From: Tubiluchus corallicola
Lineage: Eukaryota > Priapulida > Priapulimorpha > Priapulimorphida > Tubiluchidae
Assembly: GCA_030141605.1 (NCBI GenBank)
Contig: JAQGDQ010000883.1
Coordinates: 20,621-84,620, forward strand
DNA: 64,000 nt
Direction of reading: 5' to 3'
Of the stretch, positions 43,944 to 56,339 are shown piece after piece. How positions within the stretch are numbered: position 1 is the first letter of the stretch; the number at the start of each line of letters is the position of its first letter. The translations under genes and the position numbers were made by a program. The notes under the pieces were generated by a model that saw only the letters and a list, made by a program, of their open reading frames with translations, was not told the DNA's origin and searched no databases.

Positions 43944-44285
43944 TTAAGGAAACACTAGGACTTTGCCAATGTTGCCGCCATTAAACATATCAATAAAAGC
44001 TTTGGCGGCGTTCTCGAAGCCGTATATCCTGTGTTCGACACTGATGAGGAGACCTTGTTCCTTCCACTTGAGGATCTGGTGTCTGGCTTCGTCGTACTTT
44101 GGCTCGTACCGGTCGACTATGAAGCCCTCGGACTTGAGCTGCTGCGCCATCATGTAACCTTGAACCATGGTCGCCGCCTCGATGTTTTTGAGATCTTTGT
44201 TGTAGTGCGAGATGAAACCGGAGCATGCGATCCGCCCGAATGTCCGCATGCACGCGTAGACGTTGCTGGAGAACTCTCCACCAAC
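43944..44285 (-). CDS. PTGR1: PTGR1-like exon 7 with stop
   Basis: It encodes VGGEFSSNVYACMRTFGRIA, then MMAQQLKSEGFIVDRYEPKY and IYGFENAAKAFIDMFNGGNI, ending GKVLVFP before TAA at 43944-43946. It aligns throughout with the human C-terminus (FGRIAICG, MEAFVVYRW, GFENMPAAFMGM). The acceptor is cttccag. Confidence 0.95.
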   Translation of the reverse strand, partial: VGGEFSSNVYACMRTFGRIACSGFISHYNKDLKNIEAATMVQGYMMAQQLKSEGFIVDRYEPKYDEARHQILKWKEQGLLISVEHRIYGFENAAKAFIDMFNGGNIGKVLVFP

Positions 44286-47200
44286 CTGGAAGCAGAAAAA
44301 ATGCACGTTACTACGGTCTTGCTATTAGGAGTTAGTCAGCATTTGACATACATAAGATAGAACTATGTCTTTTGTTTCATGATTTTCTCTACGATTAATG
44401 CTAGACTGTGCTATTCCTTACGAAAACTGTCTAATACAAAAGTAGGGCTTGCTGCCTAAACTAAAGTTCTTTTGTGATCCATTAATTTTAACATCCTGAC
44501 AAATGTGTTCTGATTGTTTTCCAAGTGGAATAGGATCTCGGCGTTCCAATCAAAAAACGCTCTGCATTTCTTTACCCGATAGTGTATGCAGTCGGTGGGG
44601 GGGGGGGGTGTAGGGGTGTCAGTCCCACTGCTTAGGGCAGGTGTGTGCAAATTGCGGCCCGTGGCCACTTGCAGCCCGTCGAGAGATTTTGTGCGGCCCG
44701 GGCGATTAATTGAGTGTATCCAGCTGAAGTCCGTGCCACGATCCCAAAGATAGTGCGGGTAGTGTTTTCTACTAGATCGGATGCCATTAACCCTAACAAG
44801 ACAGTTATTTTAATAACTTCTAAAATAGTTTCTTGAGTGTAGTAGTAATGATGTACGCAGGTCGGATGCAAAAAATCGTTATTAGGCCTTTCTGTACTTG
44901 GCTCCATGATCAAACTGCCTGTGACCTGCAGGAATTGTGAGAAAGTTTAATGTGGCCGGCCTAGTCAGATAATTTGCACACCCCTGGCTTAGGGTCTTCG
45001 AAATTTGACGTCTTCTGTCGGCCATTAGGCTCAATTGATGACAAGTTGTTAAAAGTGAAATTGCTTTTCTGTGGTAAGGGTTAAACAGACACAATGTTTC
45101 ATAATCAAGGCCAATTGTGCATTACTAACGTTCTCGACCTGTATGATCTTTTCCCATTTGCAAATACTTACCATATCGAAGAAACAATCAACTCCCTCTG
45201 GTGCCGCTTGCTTCAAACTTTCTCTGATGTCGACTTTCTTGTAGTTGAAGACGTAGTCGGCGTGTAGGTTGTTGCGCACCCATTCACACTTTTTGTCTGA
45301 ACCTGTGAACCCAATTACTTTGCAACCCTAAAATATTAAAAAATGTCGTGCGTGTAATCAACAAACTACAAACACTTGTTTGGCGCAAAGCTATATAATG
45401 GATAAAGTCAATGGACTTGTAATAACTATGATATGGATGTAACTAAGCAGATATGTGTGTCAGTTTCAAATGAACGAAATGCAAATGTAGGAAGTAGAAA
45501 TTACTTACCAATAGTTTGGCAATTTGCACGGCTAACGAACCAACGGCTCCGGCAGCCGTACTTATCACCATCGTTTCTCCGGCTTGGGGTTTCAAAATGT
45601 CGACAATGCCAAAATATGCTGTCAACCTGAAATAGTTAATAATGGTACAACTTTGCAAATGGTAAAAAAAATTGTCTTCTCTTCAACACAGTAAGCCGAC
45701 CAACTTTTTTTAGATCTCGGCCAATAAGTATAAGCATTTGCGTAACTATAGTCAAACCTCTAAATAATAGCCGCTGTTCTTAATGACAAAAGTTTTATCA
45801 AAACAAAATAATTATATTTACATAGACATGTATGTATTAACCCTTTCATACCCATTGTATCCCGTGGGACTGCCTTTAAAATTACAAAAATTTTAAAACT
45901 GACAGTTATTTGATCTGTTAATAGTTATTTTTAATTTAAGCGAATAACAATAGAGTAAAAATGGCAAACTAGAAAATCTACATTGCATAAAAAACTGCAC
46001 AAGGTACAGTACTTTAGAGACGACTTTGTACAGATCAGCATAGTGTGCATACTAAATGTCTTAAATACTTTAAAAAATTATCAGCAGTTGCAAAATGAAG
46101 CACATTTTATGCTTCCATTGAATCCCAATGTATCCCGTGGGATACAGGCTATATTTAGCACACGAGCACAGGTAGAAAAAAAATAATTATTATGTGTAAA
46201 CAAGATGGACATACTGAACAAAAGTACCAAGCCAAAAAATTTTTTCTTATTAAAAAAATAATTTGGGACTGAAAGGGTTAATGCATCTGGTTATAATGCC
46301 AAATAGTTTTGCAGTCCCGTTATTCTCTAAGAGTATAGATACAAGTCATAGAGCTTCAAATTGATTCACATTGTGATTATAGTGAGTCAAATTTACATAG
46401 GCGTGTGTTAACAGTGTTAGCTATATTTGCAGCATTATCACAATTTATGCACTTTGTAGTAAACAACTTACCCTGGGTCCCCACAAATTGACAAAGCTAG
46501 CTGTAAAGGTAGGCCATTGAATAGCATTGGAAGTGGTTTGACCAGATTTTCGTTGACAACTGAAAAATCAAGCAAGCACACTAATTAATAATTCTACTTA
46601 CTTTTAAAAATTAAAATGTTTGAGAGATTTTAGATTCCTTTAATTATTTTACTCTTAAATGATTGCTCTCAAGAAACTGGTACAAATAAATTCTGATGCT
46701 TCTTGTGCCAAATGGATAAGTTGTTCCTAGATACGTTACTATTAAATAAGTAGTATTATGGTGTTGTCTTTGCACCAGGTTATGAGGTCAACTTCCATGT
46801 AGTTGGACCAGAAATTGAATATGTGACACATAGAGAATCAGATGTACTACTGCATACTGAACACAAAAAAGAACTCGAATCTAGAAAAATGTGCGAAAGT
46901 AAAATATTGCCAAACATTAACCACAGAGACCTGGCACAAAACACAAATTAGCTATACTACATACTTGCATTATTCCACATTTAACATATTCGTGGTCACA
47001 ATACATGAAGGGAAATTGGCGAGGAGGCTTGACATAAACACAAATCAACCTTACTACTCGCATTACTTCACATGGAATACAAAAAGAAATCAAATCTAGG
47101 AAAATAAAGAAACATGAACAGAAATTGGGAAGGAGACCTGTCATAAACATAAATCGACCATACTACTTACATTTTTCCACACGAGACACAAAAAGAAATC

Positions 47201-48619
47201 AAATCTAGGAAGATGCAGAATGACATGAATGGAAATTAATGAGGAGACCTGACATAAACACAAATCGACCATACTACTTGCAGTTCTTCACAAGGAACAC
47301 GAAAGGAGGGCAGGTGTAAACATGCGGTGGTGTATAGGAAAAAGAGTTTCGTAACCACCTACCTGTATGCGTTTGCCAACCTATTGTTCTTTTAAGAAAC
47401 ACGTGGGTGCCGACTGGATACTTCTTACTTCTGCTCTCTATTACCCTGCAAACACACAAAATTAATATGTAATCCGACGTTTCGGTTTTTTACCCGTCTC
47501 CTTTGTGAATATATGGTTGTTTAAATACTAAGAGTTGCACGCTATTGTCTGTGGTGTGTTAGTAGCACTGCTATCTGCGTAGTTATTGTTAATTACAAGG
47601 GAGCTTATATCAAAGCAAATTGTGCAAGTTCATGTGGTGTAATACCCCTTTATAATATAATTGTACTTGCTTGCTATCACATTTATAGCACTTATATAAA
47701 AGCAGACAAAGTAACTGCTTGTGATGTGTTATAAAAACATCCTTTAGATGAATATGACTACAACAAGGATACACACTTTCCGAGGAGATTAAAAAAATTT
47801 TAACACTGAGTCTCTAAAGATCTAGCGCCTTAGGCTATAGCCTAGTTAGCCTATTGGTAGATACGCCCTACTTGAATTTGTGTAAGAAACCACAAAGCAT
47901 GATGTGCTTATTAACACCGGCAAGCTTCTGCCGTTACCGTCATTGCTCAGCTAAAGTATACTTACTTGGCGATCTGGTAGCCGACAACCGTTTCATGAAC
48001 TTGAGTCAGTATCCTTGCATATGGATCGACACTGATAATTAGAGCTTCGCAGAGGATTTCTAAACAAATGGAAGACGTGCTTCATTAGATGTGTCAGTTT
48101 GAGACCGAGATCTATGTGCAAAATTTAATAATAATTTTCTTGTTTTATTTTCCGTTAAAACCGCTTAACTCGAGACCTACTGTACCACGATGACCTAATG
48201 TGTCTACAACCTGAAGCATGATTAAACGCTAAAAATAATTAAGACTTCACGCAAGATGCAAATAGTAATGCCAAAACTAAAGAAACTGACAACATTTTCT
48301 AGTCTAGCACTCTACTTTTTTGCCAAATTTTGAAATTATCACGTCCATTCTTTTCTAATTTTGACATGCAAAAAATGATTAACTAATCTTTTCGTCTCCT
48401 TCCTACGTTTGCTCTAGTTCCAAAATTGCCTAGTTACTTATAATTTTGTAGAAGATATACGTATATTTACACATTGCACAAGGAGAATACAACAAACTTA
48501 CCTCCGCTGTTTAGTTCTGGAACTCTGCTTTCTATCATTACAAAATTCTCCTCCTTAGGCTGACCAGAGAATTCCTTCTGAAGTACCCATCGCCTTGACG
48601 TTAACCCTTTCACCTTCAT
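43944..48619 (-). CDS. PTGR1: Prostaglandin reductase 1-like NADP-dependent oxidoreductase, 7 exons, complete
   Basis: This is a medium-chain dehydrogenase/reductase of the PTGR1 (leukotriene B4 12-hydroxydehydrogenase / 15-oxo-prostaglandin 13-reductase) family. Family members reduce alpha,beta-unsaturated ketones and aldehydes with NADPH in the cytosol. Seven minus-strand exons (118, 94, 83, 88, 118, 156 and 342 nt) join in frame to 999 nt, giving 332 residues against 329 for human PTGR1. Landmarks are SVDPYAR (human TVDPYMR), DPGLTAYFG (human MPGLTAYFG), the nucleotide-binding AAGAVGS at 152-158, ADYVFNYKK, DCFFDMVGGEF (human DCYFDNVGGEF) and YGFENAAKAF near the end. No catalytic zinc site is expected in this branch. 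A close paralogue such as PTGR2 is less likely given the length and motifs. The start is the first ATG after the acceptor at 48624-48625; a 5' non-coding exon upstream is implied but not located. Confidence 0.93.
44595..44610. repeat. Poly(G) run
   Basis: A G homopolymer in the PTGR1-like intron just before a hAT-B MITE; length may be unreliable. Confidence 0.7.
44638..44986. mobile_element. hAT-like MITE family B, copy 4 (internally deleted)
   Basis: Ends are CAGGTGTGTGCAAATT and TTTGCACACCCCTG, with a perfect 8-bp duplication GCTTAGGG at 44630-44637 and 44987-44994. At 349 bp it lacks about 140 bp of the centre. In the last PTGR1-like intron. Confidence 0.93.
45172..45327 (-). CDS. PTGR1: PTGR1-like exon 6
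   Basis: It encodes GCKVIGFTGSDKKCEWVRNN, LHADYVFNYKK and EGVDCFFDM, matching human GCKVVGAVGSDEKVAYLQ...FDVVFNYK...YDCYFDN. Both ends are phase 0; the donor is gtaagt. A truncated hAT-B MITE sits in the next intron. Confidence 0.95.
45509..45626 (-). CDS. PTGR1: PTGR1-like exon 5: NADP-binding loop
   Basis: It encodes LTAYFGIVDILKPQAGETMV and ISTAAGAVGSLAVQIAKLL. The AAGAVGS glycine-rich loop matches human NAAAGAVGS and binds the cofactor pyrophosphate. The splice sites are tttcag and gtaagt. Confidence 0.96.
45837..46281. mobile_element. piggyBac-like MITE E, copy 2
   Basis: It has TTAA on both sides, with ends CCCTTTCATACCC and GGGACTGAAAGGG. It is the inverse of 24117-24581. In the PTGR1-like intron between exons 4 and 5. 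Confidence 0.88.
46472..46559 (-). CDS. PTGR1: PTGR1-like exon 4
   Basis: It encodes VNENLVKPLPMLFNGLPLQL and ALSICGDP, corresponding to human [21 protein letters not shown]. The donor gtaag splits a Gly codon that continues as GLTAYFG. The next intron contains a piggyBac-like MITE. Confidence 0.9.
46850..47305. repeat. Degenerate tandem repeat, about 107 bp
   Basis: About four decayed units sharing ACAAAAAGAAATCAAATCTA, GGAGACCTG.CATAAACA and AAATCGACCATACTACTT, in the intron between PTGR1-like exons 3 and 4. Confidence 0.8.
47363..47445 (-). CDS. PTGR1: PTGR1-like exon 3
   Basis: It encodes VIESRSKKYPVGTHVFLKRT and IGWQTHT, matching human [25 protein letters not shown]. The acceptor is tttgcag and the donor gtaggt. 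The next intron contains degenerate 107-bp repeats. Confidence 0.93.
47966..48059 (-). CDS. PTGR1: PTGR1-like exon 2
   Basis: It encodes ILCEALIISVDPYARILTQV and on to VVGYQIAK, matching human VLLEALFLTVDPYMRV...MMGQQVAK. The acceptor tttgtttag and donor gtaagt are strong. It begins in phase 1 and ends two bases into a Lys codon. Confidence 0.93.
48502..48619 (-). CDS. PTGR1: PTGR1-like exon 1 (coding), start codon
   Basis: The initiator ATG is at 48617-48619. It encodes MKVKGLTSRRWVLQKEFSGQ and on to FVMIESRVPELNSG, parallel to human [27 protein letters not shown]. It is preceded by an acceptor (ttttcag), so the exon begins at 48623 with only four untranslated bases. The donor is gtaagt. 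Confidence 0.88.
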
Positions 48620-48623
48620 AATT

Positions 48624-50299
48624 CTGAAAACAACGAAAACTGCTGTTAGAATCAGGTAATTTAATAACACTAATTATAGATAGGCTGATTGTTTTCATGA
48701 ATGCCTATGAAAGTAAACAGGATTTTATTTAACAATTTTGAGAAGGCAGCAAGGTGGGTTAATACTTTCAAAAGTAATTCCAGTTAAGTTGCATCTAATA
48801 AATTTAAAATCAGCTTGGCTTTAATTAAGTTAGCAAAATCTTACTGTTTTCCTACAGTTATTATTATTATTATTATTTATTTTTATGTTTCAAACTCAGT
48901 TAGACTTACATTAAGATTTCTTTCATTACACAATAAAGCATAAAAATGCACGTCAGTGTTACAATAAACAAATAAACATACATTCTCCACATAAAAACAA
49001 TTTACCCATAAAATTAACCAATGTATTTTACAATTCATAGAAATGCTTATTGTCGAACAGAACAACGGCTGACGGTATAAAACTATTTTTATAATAATCT
49101 AAGAAAAGGACCTCTGGAAGCTTTAAGACTGCTCGTGGAGAATGATATATAACTCTGTTAAAAATTTTGACGCATGGATTCTGAAGGCATTACTAACCAA
49201 TCAGTTTTCTTCATCTGCACACTGTTGCACCAAAAACTTAACCAAAGTGTCATTGTTAATAGAACGTCGAAAGTATGTTGTGTTCTTTTCGATGGGTTCA
49301 GCCCAATGAATATCTTAGTTTGTGCAGTAATAACTATTTTCATATTAACTAATTATTAACAAGTTCGATTACAGCAATTTGCGTTTACCTTTGAGCGAAG
49401 TTGCAAGATTCGACCTTATAATAAATCATCTGCTACGACTATGTACTGTCTATCACAGAACGTCTGACCAGTAAAAACAGCAAACTTGCTAAATTCTAGC
49501 ACAATGTTCTAGCGAATGAGTCCCAACTGTCTGCTCTAGGCCACAGTTGATGACTGAGAGTCCACGTTATCTGTGCTGTCCTTAAATTATCAATGGTCAG
49601 TCAGTCAGTAGTGTAACCACGTCACGTGACGCGTCTAAAGTGAAATGAAATTCCGGCCATTCTTATACAGATTACCAGATCTAGGTATTAAATACTGGGT
49701 GCCACTGCATTGTGCGTAGAGGGGTGAGCAGGCATTGTTGGGTTGAACTTAAGCGAGATGCCAACAATTTCGTATTGTACTCGCGAAAGTTTGCGGACAA
49801 AGTACTTGTGCTGTTTTAATTAACAATAACTGTAATTTAGGGGAAGAGGAAACAGTGTTCACTGACACAAACAATGCGAAGGAATGTAGCAACAACAACA
49901 CTAATTGTACAGCAGTAGTACTGAAGATGAACACAAACCACAACCTCAAAGATTAGTTTAATTAAGCTAATGAAAAGGGAATTAATGCTACGCTTATGTC
50001 TTCCCTGTCAATAGTATTTCTTTACGGTTAGTTTTCTGCTATCATAATTCGTTTAGCAGTGATATAAACTAGCTGCCACTTCATTACGAATTCAACTATA
50101 ACTTTTGTGAGACTTTCGCTTGGTGATTCTCATGATTTACACCTGCCTTGATAGTTCGACGTCCCAACAACACGTGCTTGCCCGCAAAGTAGGACAACGA
50201 CCGATAATGAAGTTCGTCGGTGTTATCTTTTAATATTAAACCCTTTTCCAGATTAGCAACTTTCGTTAAACAATCATCAAGACCACGCCCACTTTTTAG
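48624..50299. other. Upstream region of the PTGR1-like gene
   Basis: AT-rich, with a short (ATT)n at 48860-48880. A 5' non-coding exon and promoter of the PTGR1-like gene should lie here or further right. No exon could be identified with confidence. Confidence 0.5.
49620..49631. promoter_or_regulatory. CGTCACGTGACG palindrome, candidate bHLH-zip site
   Basis: A perfect 12-bp palindrome with the CACGTG E-box, about 1 kb upstream of the PTGR1-like start codon. In animals such sites are bound by USF/TFE/MITF-type factors. A GTCACGTGAC also occurs at 19547 inside a mobile element, so chance is possible. Confidence 0.3.
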
Positions 50300-50717
50300 T
50301 AGGGGTGAGCATGGAACGTTCGAGTTCGAACCGAATTCGATTCGAACGAGTTTTTTTAGTTCGAACTCGATTCGAATCCAAAACTATAGATTCGAATAAT
50401 TCAGCACTTCAATCACACATGTTCTTTATCACTAAAACGATTGAAACATCATGCAATTAGCATAATTTAGCTGTGATTTCTGCACACAACTTTAAAGAAA
50501 TTACTGGTCGTTTTATTGCAGAACAAAATCTAGTGATACGCACGATCTTTGTAAGACTAATTTTTGCTGGTGGTTCGAAATCTTGTTCTAAAATCTTTCG
50601 ATCTTAATTCGAATTCGGTTCGAATTCGAAACGCTGAAGTTCGGTTCGATTCGAATTCGAAAGTCACAAATTGGGTTCGATTCGAATTCGCTTTCTGGTA
50701 GAGAATGCTCACCCCTA
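50300..50717. mobile_element. hAT-like MITE family C, full length
   Basis: TAGGGGTGAGCAT and ATGCTCACCCCTA are perfect 13-bp inverted ends. A perfect 8-bp duplication CTTTTTAG lies at 50292-50299 and 50718-50725. Both subterminal regions are packed with TTCGAA/TTCGAATTCGAA-type repeats. Confidence 0.93.
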
Positions 50718-50725
50718 CTTTTTAG

Positions 50726-52255
50726 GCGGTAGGGCATCTGCTTCGAAAAGACGGCGTCTCTTTCATTTTTGCTTCATTTAATGCAAAGCCGAGAAAAATA
50801 GTTTGTAATAGTCGCATGGTCATCGGTTGACTAAATGATAAAATCCAAACAGTGAACATCTAGAGTTTCTGTGGTATGTTATGCAAAACAACGGATCGCA
50901 TACGATCATTGACAACAAAAATGAAGCCTTCCAGACCTGTTAAAGATATCCTACAGCTCATAACTCTCTCCTTTTTATCAACAGACAGCGCCACATGTTT
51001 TGATAAACACGTAGCTTGTTACAATGAAGTGTTAAAAATATCATGGTCCACGTTAAAACGTATTAGGCCTATTGGACTACTGAATAATGTTAATGAATCT
51101 TTAAACTGCGTTTTTATCATAGTTTTTGGCCACATTTTCCACACAAAAAGAGACCATTCTCTTCTCTTAGTTGCCTGTTTCTCTTTCTCGGCCTCCCGTT
51201 CTCAATTCCACGCAACTGCAGCCCTGGATTTCATTAATCAGAAGCTGTTTTCTTGCTCTGCATTTTTTATTATTCTAGTCTAATCACGTTCACATTTCTC
51301 AAAGGAGCTAAGGCTGCATATTTACCGTTCAGTCTGTTGTCCAACAGAACAAACTGTTTATACTCATGAGAACTAAAGAGGGTGTTATAGGCGGTGTTCT
51401 CGTTCGGAACATTGCTTTCGCCAGAATTGTTTTCCTTGCCAAATTTACCGACTGAACTCGTGCGCATAGAAAAGGTTCAGCGATAGTTCAATGTTGCACC
51501 AGTTTATAGACGCTGATCAACCCAATTTCTTCCATTTGTCTGGCAAGGGCGGACGCAGATTTCGTTTTACACGTATCTTGACCAGAAGTCGCATCTGAGC
51601 ATGGATAAAGTCCTCTGATATCTTTCTTAAAGTTCTGTGACGCCATGTGCGACAACACAATAATTATTTTGGTCTTTGCGTGAATCTGGGAATCATGTGA
51701 GATGGCGTGGTGGGGTATTTTTCAAATGGAATTTCAGAAAATTTGACAAATTTTATGTTACGTAGAAGCTGCCAATAGCAAGTGCGATTTAAATTCTACA
51801 GTGTAGGAAATTCCACCAACGTTTTGCCTTTAATGTCCAATCTGTCTGCTCGTCTGATGGTTCTAGGAAATCGACTCCCTTTCTAAGGGACGTTGGCCGC
51901 TGAATGAGCTGAAATCAGGGCGAGGGACGGACCAATAGAAAGTTATAACAGTTTTACGACACAAGTAAAAATTTATGATTAAAGTGAAAAAAATCGGTTC
52001 GTTTACTGACGAAGAAAGTTTGATAAACTAGGTTTTTCAGTAATAATGCCGTTGTATGCCACGTGAGAAATTCTTAACATGAGGAAATAAACACGTGTCA
52101 CAGAATTAAAATGTTGCTGTGATATCGTGTTTGTAGCAGTACAAATAACAATAATTTTTGGTACATTAACAAAAGCTAGCAAGCAATTTTAAATTTTTAA
52201 ATTCGTTTACAATATTTTTTACAATATAGAAAAATTAACAGACGCAAAAACAGAC
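50726..52255. other. No gene recognised
   Basis: A mid-length plus frame at 50876-51283 has no recognisable domain and no splice support. The rest is AT-rich and without a recognised repeat. Confidence 0.5.
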
Positions 52256-53118
<863 letters not shown>

Positions 53119-54100
53119 AGAGTATTGGAGGAAATATATAATAACCCCTCATATGTTTACACCTGCCATTTCATCACGTTTTTCTACTCTTGCGTGCGGC
53201 TATCCAAAGTATGTAAACAGCTGAATCCTTTAATCAACATAACCTTCACTTATTTAGACGAATTGAGACCAACGTCCGCAACTGGCATACATTTTAGCTA
53301 GGCTGTGAGATGAGCCCCTGCTGGGTCTACTTCACTTTCTGTGTGGGGAGAGCGTAGATAAGAGTTAAACAACTAATGAATTTTAACCATTTATGGCTCA
53401 AGATCAAACGCAAAGTTGGCAAAATATTACAGAAATGCAAAGTGATTTTGGAAAGCACCAGTCCTGTCTTAAGTTGATAGCAGAACAGCTTTTTTCAGCT
53501 ATTCTTGCTACTGCGCATGTGCGGGCGATCTGTGCAATTTGCGCTTTGATGCAGGCCAGGTTAAATTGTTCTACAAGGAAAAGCCGCAGGTACGTTAACA
53601 CACCTGTCCAGGTAAAATTGCATAACTGGAATCAGTGTTAATTTAATTTAAAGTGGATAATGATTACAAGCTGGAATGTCAGATATGACAAGCCCAAAAA
53701 TTTAGTCTATTCCAGCTATCCATGTTGTTGAAAAACGCCCAGGTTAGCAAACGAATTAGCTGCCTTGCTAGTCTAGGTGCAACACATGCAACAGAAAATG
53801 AATTTTTTTCATCCAATTTCAAATTATAGGAGCAAAATAGCTTTGCATTAATTAAAACATTATTTAGGGATAATTGATTGACGAACTGCCTGAAATTTGA
53901 ATACATGAAATACGAATATAACATATACATGTTATATATAATTCCCAATGGTAAAAAGTGGAACAAGTAACAAAAAAATCAATTCTGGTAAAAAATGTTT
54001 TCCCGCCATCTACCTGGGATTAACAATAAACAATTATTAATCAAACATTAAGCACTGGAAGCGACATTCAGAAACACCATTTCCTTGAAAAATTATCAAC
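53119..54100. other. No gene recognised
   Basis: An ATG frame at 53393-53641 (82 codons) has no recognised domain. Otherwise AT-rich unique-looking sequence. Confidence 0.5.
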
Positions 54101-54109
54101 TGTCTTAGG

Positions 54110-54800
54110 TTCAACTAGGTCTGTCACAAGTATACTTCCCTGAAGAATATTCCCATGGACGATATGGACATAACGAGACTGTTATATAAAACAAATTACG
54201 GTATTAAATCTCAAGTGCACATGCTGTTAAGAGGACACAATTTCACATTATTTCGTAATTGTTATAGAGTTAATGTAATTAAGCGTTCTTTTGCAAATCC
54301 CATAGTTGAGTTTTGGAATAATTTGCCGTCTGACGTAGCAAATGCAGCTAACACAAGGCAGTCATCTTCATTATTAGTTACTGTTAATTTTATTGGCCTT
54401 TTGTAAAAATTTTGTGTAATACTAGTATATAGCCTCCATAAGAGCCATGCAGATGTTATTATGAATATAGTGGGTCTTTTACCGTTTTGTGCTTTTTGTG
54501 CTTTGAATTCTACGGTTAAATATAATTGTCTTGGTGACAATCTGTGCTCTTGTTTTCTTTCTACTGTTTATTTTCTGTGCTGTGAATTCTGTGCTTAATT
54601 AGTAATTTATTAATGACATTTTGTGGTCTCGTCTTTCTTCTGTTGTTTGTTCTTAATTAGTGATTAGTAATTGTTATTGTGTTGTGATTGCATTGCATAA
54701 AAAACGTCTTAATTGCGAATTAACTTCAGTCGTCAAGCTGGCACCGTAACCATTCAGCTATTTCTCCTCCCGTGGAATAAAGGAAAGCAGGTAAAATGTT
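54110..54800 (+). mobile_element. LINE tail
   Basis: Positions 54155-54406 encode LLYKTNYGIKSQVHMLLRGH, then FRNCYRVNVIKRSFANPIVE and FWNNLPSDVANAAN. This RGH..R....R.F....W.N.LP arrangement is the C-terminus of CR1/L2/jockey-type LINE ORF2. The following 54420-54800 is a T-rich repetitive 3' UTR (TTGTGCTTTGAATTCTACGG and CTGTGAATTCTGTG motifs). Confidence 0.7.
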
Positions 54801-55313
54801 TTTCACATGTACAACAGTAATATTGTTTATTTATACTAAGTTATGTTTTTTGCTTACGTTTTTATATAGGCGGCCTTGTTGCCATTAAATTGTTGATCTT
54901 TTAACCCACCCACAACTTTACTAAAAACAAGTTAAGGGATGTATTCACGAGTAGTTTATTACGAAGTAAAAACTTGAGTATTCTCTACCAAGCAAGCTTC
55001 TCTCTCAGCGAGATCATAATTGATGTCTAACGTCGGCTCATTTTCTCTTGAGCCAGACGCTTTCTCAGGTGAATCGCACCCGAAGTCACCTTCTTTTACG
55101 CGTGAAAAGAATTCCATTCTCATAAATTTACTGCTTGGTCAGGTGTGAACAGGCCATGAGATTCCGACTATGTGAATGACACCATGTGAACCACGATGCA
55201 TTGCAGAAGCGAAGATACTTATTAAGTCGAGAGAATTGGTCTGCTTTGTCGGAAACGTATGGCAGCAAGTAGAAATTGTCCAGCAGCCATAACAAGGTCG
55301 GTCGCTCACCTAC
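54801..55313. other. No gene recognised
   Basis: Unique-looking sequence downstream of the LINE tail. If the exon candidate at 55314-55481 is real, this would be its downstream intron. Confidence 0.4.
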
Positions 55314-55481
55314 CTCTCTGAGGACGTTGGTTAACTTTGAAAGGACGAGGACATTGGTAGGGTTTTCGGCGGACATTGTGTTAAGAGCTCCGCCATTGAT
55401 AGTATCTATGTGGGCCAAGGATGTCACGTTCGAGCCTTGATAAAGGTGTTCGGGTGCACTGACTTGCCTCGAAATTGTAAG
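55314..55481 (-). CDS. Candidate exon of an unidentified minus-strand gene
   Basis: A 168-bp open segment lies between a good acceptor (aaatttcag) and a good donor (gtaggt). It is 56 whole codons, phase 0 at both ends. It encodes LTISRQVSAPEHLYQGSNVT, LAHIDTINGGALNTM and NVLVLSKLTNVLRE. The last part faintly recalls the helical stretch that precedes the GAIN domain in adhesion receptors, but I would not assign it. No partner exon could be joined. Confidence 0.3.
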
Positions 55482-55639
55482 CTGAAATTTAGAAGATTAA
55501 TTGTGTGGCTGGAGTACCTGGCGAAATTGTAGTAATGCAACACAAAACCAACTGCAGCATAGTTTGGAGATTGTTGTGCAGTTTGTGCATTCTGGCTTCT
55601 AGCTGAACGAAACATGCTGCTACAGAAAGTAGAGAGCTA

Positions 55640-56253
<614 letters not shown>

Positions 56254-56339
56254 GTAGAAAGAGATGTTTTGTTCTCACGCTCGGCTCTAAACCCACTTAA
56301 CAAAAAGTTACAATAGAATGAGTAAAAAACGCTAAAAAA

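Noticed and set aside
44031-44360. 109-residue plus frame opposite the PTGR1-like last exon
   Set aside because: Shadow of the real minus-strand exon.
50876-51283. 135-residue plus frame as a gene
   Set aside because: No domain, no homology I recognise, no splice context; length is compatible with chance in this composition.
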